A stretch of 64,000 bases of DNA from Piezodorus guildinii (taxonomy: Eukaryota; Arthropoda; Insecta; Hemiptera; Pentatomidae): the NCBI GenBank assembly GCA_023052935.1, contig CM041292.1:171009900-171073899 (forward strand). Reading direction: 5' to 3'. Of this stretch, positions 1 to 12,310 are shown in pieces (within the stretch, counting starts at the first letter, position 1; every line of letters starts with the position of its first letter). The notes under the pieces were generated by a model. That model saw only the letters and a list, made by a program, of their open reading frames with translations, searched no databases and was not told the DNA's origin. The position numbers and the translations under genes were made by a program.

Positions 1-79
1 GAGTGGAGTTTGTAATAGAAGGAATGATACCTCATATGGGCCAATCGTATAATATTTAAAAATAAACACAGATATTCTA

Positions 80-1364
80 TCGGGTTGTTTCACATGAAAT
101 GTCCGTTTTTATAGTTTCTGAAATACATAAAGGATTTTGCATGTCTCTGTTGTTTTCTTCTGAATGTTTATATATTTAAAGTAAACAGTTACTAATCCTC
201 TACCTTTGTATTATAAATATTAGCTTCCCAATCAATTACCCCCTTTTTAGTACACCTCCAAATATGAACACACAATTTTCGAGTAATATTTTTGTACGAG
301 TTTAAACTCGGCCATTCAGCAGCTGAGGCCGCTAGAAATATTTGCAAGGCATTTGGGGAAGGGAGTGTTAATGAACGGACCATTCGCCGTTGGTTTGCTA
401 AGTTTTCAGCTGGGGATACCGACTTGGAAAACTTGCCCCGTGGAAGACCTCCGTCCGTAATAGACAAAGATGTCCTCAAACATACAGTAGAAGGAAACCC
501 CTACCACCAAACAGTTAAAGGACTCTCAGCACAACTAAATGCAAGTGCATCTACCGTTTCCAGACAGATATCTACGTATTGGGAAAGTAAAAAAGCTGGA
601 TACATGGGTACCTCATGATCTCACTGAGCGGCAGCAATTGAAACGCCTTGAGACCTGCGTTTCTTTACTTGCGAGGCAAAAAACCGAACCTTTCCTTGAA
701 AGAATAATTACCTGCGATGAAAAATGGATAGCATATGACAATCAGCGTCGGTCAGGGCAGTGGTTGAACATTGATGAAACCCTGGGGCAAATGCCAAAAC
801 TGAATTTGCGTCCCAAAAAATTGATGGTTACAGTATGGTGGTCCATGGCTGAGATAATTCATTATTCCTTTTTACCTAGAGGTGAAACCATTACCTCTAC
901 AACGTTCTGCAATGAAATCGACCAAATGCACACAAAATTGTTTAAAAAAACAACCTGGATTGGTAAATCGGAAGGGTCCTATACTCTTACACGACAACGC
1001 TAGACCCCATGTTTCAAAACATACCGTGCAAAAATTGAAAGTAGTGGGCTACGAAGTTCTTCCGCACCAACCGTATTCTCCCGACTTGCCTCCAACAGAT
1101 TACCACCTTTTCAGGAATTTAGACAACTTCGTCAAAGGAAAACTTTTTGAAAATGATGATCAAGTGAAAAGTGCGTTTTCAGATTTTGTTTTACTTCAAA
1201 GTTCAGAGTTTTTCAGTTTCGGGATAAAAAGTTTGGTGTCACGTTGGGAAAAATGTGTAGAAAAAGAAAGTAAATACTTCGAATAAAATTACGAAAAGTT
1301 TTCATATCGTATTTTTAATAAAAATCCTTTACCTTAAAAATGGACATTTCATGTGACAACCCAA
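80..1364 (+). mobile_element. mariner (DD34D) DNA transposon, inactivated
   Basis: A nearly full-length element of about 1.28 kb lies in an AlaRS intron. Its terminal inverted repeats (80-104 and 1341-1364) both read T-Y-GGGTTGT...CACATGAAATGTCC inward, with one extra base on the left. Both ends abut TA (78-79 and 1365-1366), the expected target duplication. The interior encodes a mariner transposase in three different frames (see the pseudogene entry). Length, TIRs, TA and the DD34D motif set together make the family call firm. Confidence 0.9.
264..1286 (+). pseudogene. mariner transposase, frameshifted
   Basis: Similarity runs through three frames. Roughly 289-590 gives the helix-turn-helix part (YEFKLGHSAAEAARNI, then GRPPSVIDKD). 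Roughly 560-960 gives WVPHDLTE and the first catalytic aspartate in ITCDEKW. Roughly 950-1286 gives the second aspartate in LHDNARPH and the third in YSPDLPPTDYHLF, i.e. D(34)D spacing. The only nearby ATG (264-266) is itself out of frame with the HTH region. At least two to three frameshifts therefore separate start from stop and the copy cannot make a transposase. All three catalytic aspartates are still present. Confidence 0.88.
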
Positions 1365-1610
1365 TATAGTATGTTTACTTGAAAACCTTACTATTTTATT
1401 TTACTGTTATAATTTTCATTTTGTTATCTAGTGATGCTATATTTTTTTTAATTCTTATCAGTTTTACTTAATACCAAATATATGCAATTACATAGGAAAA
1501 TATCTTCTGTTAAGTCTGAATTTTTTTTCAGTTAAAAATAATATTAAATTTCCAATTTTATTACCTTCTTTGATTTTAAATCTCTTATTTATTGAATGTA
1601 TTATTCACAG

Positions 1611-4600
1611 GCTCAGCAGCGTGTAAAAGCACTAGAGTCAAGTGTTTTAATTTTGAAGAATATAGTTGACAAAAATATGATTGATGGAAAAGAAATGTTA
1701 AAATCCATTGTTGAACATGACAATGATATTTCAAAAGCTCCAATTTCTTATTGGAAAAAGGTATTGCTTTTATATTTTAATCATCATAACTGTCTAGACA
1801 TTTATGTTAATTTTTAAAATCTGTGATTTCCTAAATGAAATTTATAAATCAAGACTATTTATAAAAGGTCATTTATAAGGGACCTATAATTTAATACATT
1901 ATTTATTCAGATAATTTAAGGAGGACTATATTCTGTTTACACATGATCGATTCATACCTGATGTTTCTACTAAACATTGTTGGATTGAGATGAATTGTAA
2001 AATCATTTATTTAAAAAATGCATTTAATTTTTTAGGATGAACTTAGAAATATTTTGAAGAATCTCAAAAAAACAATTGATAATGCTGAAAGAGCTGGAAA
2101 GACAGAACAGACTAATAAAGTCATTGAGGAAGCCAAGAATTTGGCAAATACTAAAAAAGGAACACCATTTCTTGTTGCAACTCTTAATGCGGGCTCCAAT
2201 AGTAAGGTAAAGTTAAGGACTAAGATATATTATAACTATACTCCAATGATTTAACAGCAGTATTTAGGGATGAAGTTCATTATAAACTGTATTATGGCAT
2301 AAGTAAAGTTTTGGATCATTTTTAACTCTCCTACTAAGGAAATATAAATATTTTTCTCTTAGTTATACCTCCAACTGCTTGGGGGGTTTATCTGTGATGT
2401 AGTAGCTAGCATAAAAGATTCCTATGTCCAGGGTCACAGGTTCAAATCCCCCTGATAGCCCTAGGATTTCTTAAAGATAATAAAAAAATCCTTCAGGGGG
2501 GGTGTAAAATGGTGGTCTGATTAAACAACTATAACCTAATTAAACCTTGAATTGGCAAAATTGGCCTAGGATTGGCCGTAGTAGCTTAAAGTAATGTCAA
2601 ATGTAAAGACAAACAAACCTCCAACTGTTGAAAGGTAGCTGTGGCTGAGCTACCTGAATGATCTTTTTATGTATATATGAATGACTCTAATTGCAGCAAT
2701 CTAGATAAAATATATAAGGATGTTTTATCAATGTTCTTGAACTGTCAAATGTGAAGATATGCATCCATCAAGTCAATTAAAGTAAAATATGGTATTCCAA
2801 CCTCGATTTCACATCTTCAAACGTGGAAAGTAAAGGAGAGTCACAAAATTGATAAATTAAAATTCATTGATTTACAGAAATCTACAAGAATTCTGATGGT
2901 GTGGTCTATACGATTTGAGTAACTTCTGGGTCTACTTTTTTTATAACACTTCTTTTTGAAGACATCTTAATTCTAGTCCGATAGTTCTTGCCATTGTTAA
3001 AGGATCAGGCTTCAATGAAAGCAATGGCTTTCACTCCAGATTTCATATTGACTTTGTCTTATTTTGTGATAGTTTTCCTTGATTCTTTATCAAATATTTA
3101 ATTCAAGTAAATTTAATATCGATTTTGTTTGAGCTATCATCCAAACTTTTGATGAGTTATTTCTGACCTTATAAACATCTTCAAGAAGTTGAAGGCATGA
3201 TGTGTTTAAATAATGGATATTTTTCTCCATTACTTAGGCAATATTAGAGATAGACCTTAGTTCTCTGCTGCTAATTTATTTCAACATGAGTCCTTAAGGG
3301 TCTTACCACAGCCTGTGTGTTCTCTATGTATGAAATATGTTTCTAAAATATTCTATGGCTCTTCCATTAGTAGTTAAGAATTTACTGAGTGAACTTTTAT
3401 CATGCATATATTGAGAGGTTTCTCAATGTAATTGAGAAACCTCTCTATAATTGTTCTCTGTTTCTCTGTATAATTGTGTTTGTTTAGCCAGCTCAATTTT
3501 TTCAACTTTTTAGGCACTGGATTCTGCATTGAAACAAGTTAAAAGTATTTCACCTGAGACAGCAGCAATGTTTTTTTCAGTTGAGCAATCGGCAAATAAA
3601 ATCATATGCCTCTGCAATGTCCCTCAGGTAAATCATGTTTATAATTACATTAAATACATTATCCATTGCTGTAAAATCCCATTGTCATAGTTTTACCTCA
3701 ATTCTTTTATATATGTGTCATCTTTATTATTCAGCTAATGATTCCAAAATTTAATGAAAATACTTCCACTAAACTTTAACTTATGCTATAGATCCTCTCT
3801 TTAATCATATTTTTCTTATATATGATATTTTTCTAATATCAAGCCAGGAACATTAATGATATTCCTACTTCCTAGTTGAAGTTTTGAGTGTTGTTTCAGT
3901 AACCAAATTAATGACATTGGTCCCAGCTAAATCTCAGTACCAAATTTTTAAACTCAGTCTTGCCATCCTTTTTCCCTTCTACTTTACCGATAATATGGTA
4001 CTAGTCTATTATATAACAGTTCCATGTGTACTATAACAGTTTTACTAAGGTTGAAAAATAACTTTATTCACAAGTAGTCATGGTTGCGATTAGAACAAAT
4101 TATATCAAGAATCTAAGACTTCAATACAGCAAAGAAAATAATAAACAAGATTGTGGTTCTCCTTCTTATTCACCGAAATCCTTAAAAATAAACTCAATGA
4201 ATAAAAAAAAAAAAAAAAAAAAAAAATTAGCTGTTTAGGCATATAAAATTTGAAGATGTATCAGTAACTCTGTCTGGGGGGGAGGGGAAGGGGTTAGTTA
4301 GACTTATGTAGCAAAGCAACATTGGTTTTATAAAGAACTAAATGTAAATATAGCCGTTATCTTGAGTAGAACATGAAATACATTAAGATGAACACTGTAA
4401 GACTGTTTGGAAGAATAAAGAATTGCATGGAGATTTTGTTATCAACTGCATGAGCCTGGGGTTAATAGTTAGTTCCCAGATAATCCCATTCGGTGGACGA
4501 AGAATGGTGCACACCTCGAGGCTAAAAGCTTTGCTAAGCCGGGATCAATTAATTTTAACAAGACTTTATAGGAAACATATTCTGAAGGACAATCTGCTTA

Positions 4601-6054
4601 CTGATAAATATCACCTTTCCTCCAAGGTATGTTAATATGTTCACCATGTAACTATGTAAATGGGTAACAAAGACTATGACTCGATAAGACTTCTTGATAA
4701 GGTATACTTATGTCGCAAAAATGATAAGGTACCCTACTATCGGTGTATTCCAGAAAAACTTGATGTAAAAGTTTATTAGAATAATCAGATAATCATGAGT
4801 CACAGGTTACATTATAACCCCCTGCACAGTTTGGTTGTATATAAAAGAAACAAAATGGTCTGAACTGTAAATGTAGCAGTCCAAAGTGCCTCCAGCCTGT
4901 TGAACACTAGAGCTGAAAAAATTAGAAACATTCAAGAACTAACTTTTTTCTTATTAGTCTGGAATTTGAAACTGAAAACAGGTTGATATTGAAAATTAGA
5001 AAGAATATAGGTCTTGGCTCAGCCTTTTGAATCGGCAAATTGTTGAATGGTTTGATGTTTACTGGTGCGGTGTTACAGGTTTAAGACTTGCTGTGTTGAA
5101 TTTTGTGTTCTAAATCTCCTGTTAAATTTTCTTTTGTAAGTTATGATAAGCCTTATTTGTACAGAAGTAAATATTCGGTCCCTAGCAATAACCATCAATT
5201 AATTATTACTTCTTTTTTTCTGTTTATGTTTTCCTACATCTGATTATACAATTTTAATTAATTGTTATTTTCATATAAACTTCTTTAATAAATGAGTACA
5301 TCATTAATTACTATGTAATATTGATGATTTATAAATTTTTAATGTTTAGGTTTGTGTGGAAAAAGGACTTAAAGGTAATGAGTGGATTCAAAGTATAAGC
5401 AACAAAATGGGTGGAAAAGGTGGTGGTAAAGCGGAATCAGCTCAGGCATCTGGAAATAATGTTGACAGTTTACCTGAAGTTTTGAAGATTGCTGAAGATT
5501 TTGCTAGGCTTAAATTATCAGGTTCGTCGGAAGAGCTTGTATACCAAGCTGGTAGTATTTCTTCAACTTTAATTCTTATTGTTGCTGAATATTCTGTTGT
5601 TTCAATACCTTTAAGAAAAGGATCAACCACATCACTAAACCACAATGGCATTGTATTTTCTCAAGTACCTTCAATTATTTTTGCCCTGGCACCACCAAAT
5701 CTTAAAGCTAATAATGATCCCTTTCTTTTAGCAAGCATTTTACAGTGGATTGAATTTTCCGATAACCTCCTTAAGCATATTTATCCTGTACTAGTTGATA
5801 AATGTCTAGTCAGTAAGAATAAAAATGATCTATTATTACCATTCCTAGAATATCTTAACAGTTACCTTCGTGATAATACTTTTCTAGTAGGAGACAGGAT
5901 TAGTGTTGCAGATTTGTATCTATTCTCCTATATTCTACCTGTTTCTGAAATGATTTTTAAGGCTGAAACACAATATAATCATCTAATTAATCTTAAAAGA
6001 TGGTTTGTCACTATAAAAAATCAACCCACAGTTTTGAAAGCTCTCAGAAAATAA
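1611..6054 (+). CDS. AlaRS: Alanyl-tRNA synthetase, cytosolic (C-terminal exons only), with a C-terminal GST-like extension
   Basis: This enzyme charges tRNA-Ala with alanine in the cytosol. Four coding exons are visible: 1611-1760, 2036-2206, 3514-3627 and 5350-6054 (stop 6052-6054). All junctions are phase 0 with AG/GT borders. The catalytic and editing domains lie upstream of the window. The first two exons encode the coiled linker; motifs such as DELRNILKNLKK match animal AlaRS. Exons 3 and 4 encode the C-Ala domain, including KIICLCNVPQ, GLKGNEWIQ, GGKGGGKAESAQASG and FARLKL. Animal AlaRS normally ends a few residues after this last motif. Here the same exon stays open for about 178 more codons (5518-6051) with a GST-like pattern, described separately. 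The C-Ala assignment is very secure. The gene continues to the left, and its preceding intron carries a dead mariner. Confidence 0.93.
2381..2617 (+). mobile_element. tRNA-derived SINE, copy 1
   Basis: A degenerate A box (about 2401, tagctagc) and a clear B box (GGTTCAAATCC at about 2441) are followed by a body block ending in a gacaaacaaac tail. The motif acctccaactg occurs just before the element (about 2367) and just after it (about 2616), the apparent target-site duplication. The copy is in an AlaRS intron. Four related copies lie elsewhere in the window. Confidence 0.75.
3413..3445. repeat. Perfect 15-bp hairpin
   Basis: The arm gagaggtttctcaat (3413-3427) is followed by loop gta and its exact complement (3431-3445). 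It lies about 70 nt upstream of the acceptor for the AlaRS exon starting at 3514. Confidence 0.85.
3628..5349 (+). other. AlaRS intron without recognised gene
   Basis: This 1.7 kb last intron holds a run of about 25 A at about 4202-4226, preceded by two AATAAA-like motifs. That suggests the 3' end of a retrotransposed copy I could not identify. A moderately GC-richer patch (4420-4630) is open for 70 codons but matches nothing I recognise. Confidence 0.4.
5518..6051 (+). other. GST-like domain fused to the C-terminus of AlaRS
   Basis: About 178 residues follow the C-Ala domain in one uninterrupted exon. The first ~65 residues (SSTLILIVAEYSVVSIPL and following) resemble a degenerate thioredoxin-like GST N-terminal half. 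The remainder is predicted helical and carries the GST C-terminal hallmark: FLVGDRISVADLYLFSYI at about 5881-5934, containing the S-x-x-D N-capping box. A typical closing helix follows, LKRWFVTIKNQP. In animals such domains sit on MetRS, ValRS, CysRS isoforms, EPRS, AIMP2/3 and eEF1B-gamma, where they assemble the multisynthetase or eEF1 complexes. The same role here is an inference. No catalytic GST residue was identified. Confidence 0.78.
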
Positions 6055-6577
6055 TCTGAAAATATAATATTTATATGTTTCTTTAGTCATTTTTCAAATT
6101 TATTTATTTATTGCTTTATTATCAAAGGTTGTTAAACAAATTTTATATTTGAAATTTCTCGGAAAAGTAAACAGTAAACTTTTCTCAAAATCTGGTTCTC
6201 CTTATCAAAACCTTTTGGTTCACTTTTTCTAAATTGGTTATTTAAAATTCAAACGTAGTAATGTACTAGAAGTATATAGGTTCCCTTTAATGCATTAAAG
6301 TTGTTCTACTGATAATTAATTTGTTTTTTTATCCAGTGAGTATTTTTTAAAACAAGGATAACCCAAAAGATACTGTGTGTTATTACATTTGTTAACCAGT
6401 AAACATTAAAATTAAATAAATTTTTTATTTACAACAATTTCAGAATAAACTTTTCATTTTTGAGGAGTTTTTTTTCCAAAGAATATATTTTTTAAGTGAT
6501 GTTGGTTTTCATATTAAAGAAGAAAAAAAAAAGAAAGTAAAGTGAATTTATTTGTGTTCTTACCTTATTCTTATTTA

Positions 6578-6643
6578 TTAACAAATTAAAGGCGCGAGTC
6601 ATAGTACTACGATTTATCTCGACTCCCGCCTTTAATATGTTAA
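6578..6643. repeat. TTAA-ended palindrome downstream of AlaRS
   Basis: The left arm 6578-6600 (TTAACA...GGCG.GAGTC) is complementary to the right arm 6621-6643 with two mismatches, separated by a 20 nt spacer. Both outer ends are TTAA. It could be a miniature fold-back transposon or a strong RNA hairpin. Confidence 0.7.
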
Positions 6644-8779
6644 GTTCATTCTCATACAACTATTTTCCTGGCTGAGCATGTGTGCATTATAGGTTTGGGA
6701 TCCAAAAATTGTACTGCGCAGCTCAGAAGTATATGAAATAGTTGTGTGTTAATAAACATTTTATAACAATGAAGAACATCATAGTTATTGAATTTTGTTA
6801 CCCAGTGTTGTTTGTTTGGCATGAAAAATCCAACTACAGTGGATGATTTTTTTTTTTTTTTTTTTTAATTGGGTTTCACATACCAAGTAAACATTATCTA
6901 TAAAAATGTTGTTCCCTTGAAAAAAAATTATCTTTGAAATAGCTGTTTATTAGCTGTTTTTGAAACAGTTATAATATTAGTCAAATTTGAAAAAAAAAAA
7001 AAATGTAATTAAAAGTAAGGAAAAACCGACTCATTTATCTGTAAATATTTTACGTTTTAGTTTGAGAAACTCAGTTAAAATTTATCTTTTTAACTAACAG
7101 GTTGTTTTTGTGTTATTAACTTAAATGTGCTGTACTGATTATTGTGTTACTAAAGCTTTCTCTAGTCCATAACAGTGAATGATTCTACTTCATAATGTTT
7201 TGTAGCTCTAGTATTAAACAAATATTGAGTTTACCATCAGTTAATACATTAACGTTTCAGTTTCAGGTTCATGAGCCACCATCCAATCAAAAATCCAATT
7301 AAACATTTTTTTTATTTAATTTTTTTTTTTTTTTGTCCTATCCATTAATTTTCTTCCTGATACCCATCCTACTAATTTAACTTTTATTTTATTTTAATTA
7401 AAAATATTTCAAAAGCTGATCTGTTTTCAAGATCGATTTGCAAGTTATCCTGCTTTCTGCATTTTGATAATCTAAATAAAATTATTAAATTCAACATGTT
7501 TATTTATTGTATTATATGTATTGAGTTAAAATTGTCTCTTACAAATATATTTATGAAGTTTGTACATAATGTATGCCAAGATCCTCACATCTCAAGCTGA
7601 ATTTCATATTCATGATTTTGTGTTCGATTTATAAATTCTAAATTTTGACTTGCCACAAAGGAATTTTTGTTTGATTTTTGTAAGTGTTAACAGTTAATTT
7701 TATTATATATAGGCTTTTTATCTCTCCAAACGAGGATACTTGTAGGTGAGGTAAGTCTACATGAGGCTCTCTTTATCTTTTAAGCATGCTCAAGTTAGTG
7801 GCTGTGATCTGCCATAATCAGTAATCATTTAGATGATCACTAATAATGCTTAGTTAAGATTACGTTTCAGTAGGATAGATTTCTTCCTTTAAGTTCTTAA
7901 ATACCTTCTGACTTTATTTTTTAAGAGGATGAACCTTAGGAGTTGTATCCTTAGTTAATAAAAGAAATTATATGTCACTAGTATATTATTCTTTATAGGA
8001 ACATTTGATTTGAGTTTCAGTTAATTTTTATCTAAAAGGCTTAATGAATCTACACTGGTCTTCCTAAAAACCCATTTTTTCATGTCTCTGGATATTTTAC
8101 CTTAGGTAGTTGAACCCATGCATCCATGTTTAACTGTAAATTAAATGAAATTGTTGAACATTAATCTCAGTTTTAATATTAACTTTTTTGGATACAAATT
8201 ATTAGTTCAGTTGTATTCAATAGCTCTGCCTGAGATTCTTTTATTATTGTTTCTGGCAGTGTATTGATCCCATGATGTAAACTTGATTGGAATGTTTAAG
8301 TTCACATATCCCTTTATTCCTAGAATCATTATACCTAATTATTCTTCCTGTGAACATTTTTCAATTAATGAAATTCAAGAACCAATAATTTTAAGTTGTA
8401 TATCAAAATCAGATGTGGATATTTTTTTATTACCTGAACCCAGTACCTTAGAAAAACATTTGTTGAAGGGCAGAAATGTAATATCTAAAGTAGTATGATC
8501 ATCATTTTTCTTTTCTCTAGTGCTTGTAGTTGACTGTAATTGGTTACTATCTTGTAACTGGTGTGCTTGTTGAATGTACCACCAAACTTATGGTAAGTTA
8601 TTATTTGGTCATTCAGTATGTGAACATGACTTTTTCTTACTAATTAAATGCCAATCCGAAAATATCAGTGAATATAAAAAGAAAAATGTTTCTTTCTTGA
8701 TTGAAATTATGTTAGTATGCAGTTCTTAATTGTTGTAACTCTAAGGCTTAAATGATATGCATCATCATTTTTGTTTTAG

Positions 8780-9160
8780 TTCTCCACTCCCTTACAATTA
8801 AATGACGCAGAGGATTGCCTCATATGCACTTCAAAGTATACCTTCTACCTTCCTTTTGCTCCCTCAAGTAATTTCCTCTGCTTTCCAATTCTTTCTATGA
8901 CGGTTTAAGAAAGCTTGGTTCATCATGTGTTCTACTACCATCTTCCGAACGTAAGTTCCGCTGGAGAATACTTGTTTTCCAGTGTAATCCTTCGACGCGG
9001 CAATATCCAGACAAATCATCTCCAACAACCCTTCACTTAAGCACCTTTTACCATAAGACCATTAAAATGTGATAATCTTGGACTAGAGGTATCTTACGAC
9101 GAGTCCGCAGGCTAAACTCCGTAAAGGCATAATGTGTCCCATTATCAGACCGAAGCACAA
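8780..9160 (-). pseudogene. Unclassified decayed transposon with integrase-like motif
   Basis: On the minus strand the frame near 9160-9060 reads LRSDNGTHYAFTEFS, which resembles the second-aspartate block of retroviral-type integrases. A second open patch nearer 8900 reads AASKDYTGKQVFSSGTYVRK, which I cannot place. Stops and frame changes show it is dead. The assignment rests on one motif. Confidence 0.3.
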
Positions 9161-11883
9161 AGCAGATTCCTTATTTTATAAAAATCCTGTCAGTGCGAAG
9201 TTAAGCACCTGATATTAGATATTAAAGCCAACTCAATAAATTTTGAACTACTACATAATGTTTGATTTATATACCCATCCCATATCCCATAGCAATGAAC
9301 TAGCTAAGATTCTCGGGCAGCACACCGATGTCGTACAAGGTTTCAATTCTGTCATCATTGTGAATAAAAACCTATTAGCAATCAAAACTAAGTCATTGCG
9401 GCACATGGTGTTATACTTATACAGGGTTGCTCACTTTGGTCTTCAAACCCGTACTACTTATTTCGCGGACGTCATAGACCGCTGCTATATTACTTCAAGC
9501 AGACAAAAAGGACAGGGTTTAAAATAAAAAATGTTTATGTTATTGAAAAAATATATTAGCTGAAAGTATAATGTTATAAATAAATATTTAATTCACTTTA
9601 TTTCCTCATTTACATGTCCATCAAAAATACATAATAAAGTTTTTATTTCAAGTATTATATTAGGATGTTCTACAAGTATTTTATTTTACTTATAACCTTC
9701 TGGAAACAATTCCCTAAATGATGGTAATAACCATATAAAAAAAAAAAATATATATATATATATACAGCCAACTGGTGGCTACTTAAAAAAATCTGGTGCG
9801 GGCAACACACGACTTTAACTTACATCGACTGTTTAAAACACTTTTAAAACTATTTAATATACTTTAAGTTGATTTCGATAAAACGTTTTCCTTTTGGTTG
9901 GAAGTATATGATTTAGATTAAATAATAAAACTATATTAAATTGTTAACCAGTAATAGGTTTATTCCCTATTCGTCACTTTATATTACCTTTTACAACTTT
10001 GTATTTAAAATAAGGTTTATTCTAAAATATTTAGCTTTCCAACGCTATATTATACATATATATTACTGTTCTTATGTTTAAAAACCAAAAATTGCATTAA
10101 AAATATGTTTGCACTTTTCTCTTTTATTTGAATATCGAATTCGTTCAACTTATGTATTTACCTGTGTTTTGTTAATGATAACAAGATGATACCGTGATTT
10201 TTTTTAGGATCTACTAAATTAAAAGTATTTTAGAGGAAGAAAATTTAAAATATCGGCATTCCAGCCATGTCAGACCATTTCAATCAGAATTAAAGCTTTC
10301 ATCTACTTAAACGTAGTGCCATTCTACTGAACTCAGCGTACCAAATTGGATATAGGTGATCAAGGCTTTAAAATAATAGCAGTAGTAAAACTGAAGACAT
10401 AGAAGAAGTAATTGATAAAATAATCTTATCTGAAAGTCCCATTTCTTTTGATGACTTGTGGCTTCGGAAATACATCCTTAGCCTTCTTTTGAGAATGGAC
10501 TATTCGAGAGTACTTTCTTACGGTCTTTTCATTTAGGAGTTATATTTCTTAAAATACACACTTCTGCTTTATAATTATTCACTATGCCCTAGTAAATAAA
10601 GCCTTGACAGCGCCTCAGGCTCTGTTTAATCCACTCAAGCTATGGTCACTTTATTTTCCATTATGGAGTGGAGCGTTTTGTTAAAATGTTTTTCATACAT
10701 TGTTCTAAATTAGGTTTTCGCGTTTATTGAATTTATATGATGCCCAGCCAGTTTCTCACCGAATATTGAGTTTTATTGGACACCATTCGGCCATTGCTAA
10801 TAATTTAAGATTAAGCTCTGCTATTGGAGGTTACTATGTTGACCAAATCATACAAGTACACACAGCAACTTTCACTATGCTTCAACCAAAAGAAGGACTG
10901 ATCCCCTGACGGATTCCTCTTTCTGCGGTTGCTATTATTTTATGAAAGCATAACTTCATTCAAATTCTTAGGAAGTAAGCTCTCTCACTTTTCTTAATTA
11001 TCGGATTACCATTAGATTAAGAGTATTTAGTTGCTCAATAATCCTTTTATAAATAATCAATAAAATAAAATAAACTAGTGAAGTAATTTTTGGAGTGAAA
11101 ACTTCTTTACGCGCGTTATACTTATGATTTTGTTACCATTGTGACGATTTGCGTTACCTACATGCTCTAGACTGGCGCATGCGCAACGTTCTGTAGACCT
11201 GTCTACTGGAGATAGGATATCGATTTCCGTTAACGTTTTCGATACCGGTGTTATATCGTTATTTTGGTATTTAATGAATTAAAATCTGTTGCAAATGAAA
11301 TGAGTAAAGACATGGTAGATAAAGTATGTCTTGGAACTTACCTATTACTATATATAATGAATATATTAATACTGTTGACACTAAAATATGGATATTTGTA
11401 AATATTATTAAAACATTACTTTTCATGAAAATATTAAAGCATACATAGCAAAATCATAATGATGTTATTGTCTATATTTAAATCGTAGCAAAACTAAATT
11501 AAAAAGAATATCTTGACCATATTAGCACAGAAATATGACATTTAAAAATTAATTAAATTAAATAACTTACTCTTCTTTCCAAAGAAATTCTAGAGCAAAT
11601 TGTGAATTTAAAAAAAGTTTTCCCTTCTATCGGTAGGACTGCCTGAATTTTAATTTTTTTTAAGTTAACGACTTTTTTTTTTTTTAAGTTGACGAAAGAT
11701 TCATGTATATAAAAACGTACATAATATATTATTTGTTAGTGACATGACATTATTTAAGCGCAATTAAGAGAGTAACTTAAGGTAACGAATAAAGTTTCAA
11801 AGAATGGTTCCATCAATAATGAATGTTCTAAAAAAATACCAATTTTTATAATCGTTTGTTATACAATCTATTCGTACATAACG

Positions 11884-12050
11884 ATAATAATAATAGTCTT
11901 TATTTATATGCAAATATAAAGTTAATTTCTCTCCGTTGTGTATACAAAATCAAAACAATAAATTAATATTTACATGAGATATATTTACATATAGACCTTC
12001 CCAATGGGAGACATAACGATACATCTTTTGAATAAATTGAATTTGGTATT
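11884..12050 (-). mobile_element. LINE 3'-end fragment
   Basis: Read on the minus strand, a conserved block GGGAAGGTCTATATGT is followed by AT-rich sequence and a tail with AATAAAGACTATTATTATTATCG-like composition. The same block recurs at about 31640-31670 next to a LINE coding remnant, so this is probably the 3' UTR of the same LINE family. Confidence 0.4.
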
Positions 12051-12310
12051 ATGACAAAAAAAATCTTTTTAAGTTACAAATGAACTATACTATTTATCAA
12101 TGAAATGGAGATAAGATTTTGCACACATTTCTTCACAACTAAACTATTTTAAGTTTATCAACAATGAGGGAAGAGACTTGAGTATCTCAGACTTGTTGCA
12201 TTCCATGCATACTTTGATTATAAAGTGGAGGGGGAAGTTTACTCACAAACTTAGGAGCAGTTCGTTGATAAAGATTGTTATGGAGCGATTGTAGTTTAAC
12301 TCTGTTCAGG

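Larger units (their letters stand above)
6055..12310. other. Intergenic region between AlaRS and gbb
   Basis: This stretch of about 6.3 kb has no convincing host gene. It contains poly-T runs (6848-6866, 7320-7334), a possible AlaRS polyadenylation signal AATAAA at 6415-6420, a palindrome at 6578-6643, a decayed transposon-like patch at 8780-9160 and a LINE 3' end at 11884-12050. Short open frames at 8283, 9243 and 10727 have no recognisable family motif. gbb promoter elements should lie near its right end, but none was identified with confidence. Confidence 0.5.

Noticed and set aside
539..1003. An independent gene of 154 codons
   Set aside because: It is the middle frame of the broken mariner transposase.
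4423..4635. Extra AlaRS exon in the last intron
   Set aside because: Exons ending 3627 and starting 5350 join in phase and match the family without an insertion.
5356..6054. A separate GST gene downstream of AlaRS
   Set aside because: The exon is continuous with C-Ala in frame, has a proper acceptor at 5348-5349 and no start codon or promoter of its own before the GST part.
9243..9527. 94-codon intergenic frame
   Set aside because: The sequence is unlike any family I know and it sits beside a decayed transposon; chance or relic is more likely.
10727..10909. Small intergenic coding frame
   Set aside because: No family motif, no splice or start context and no neighbouring exon in phase.
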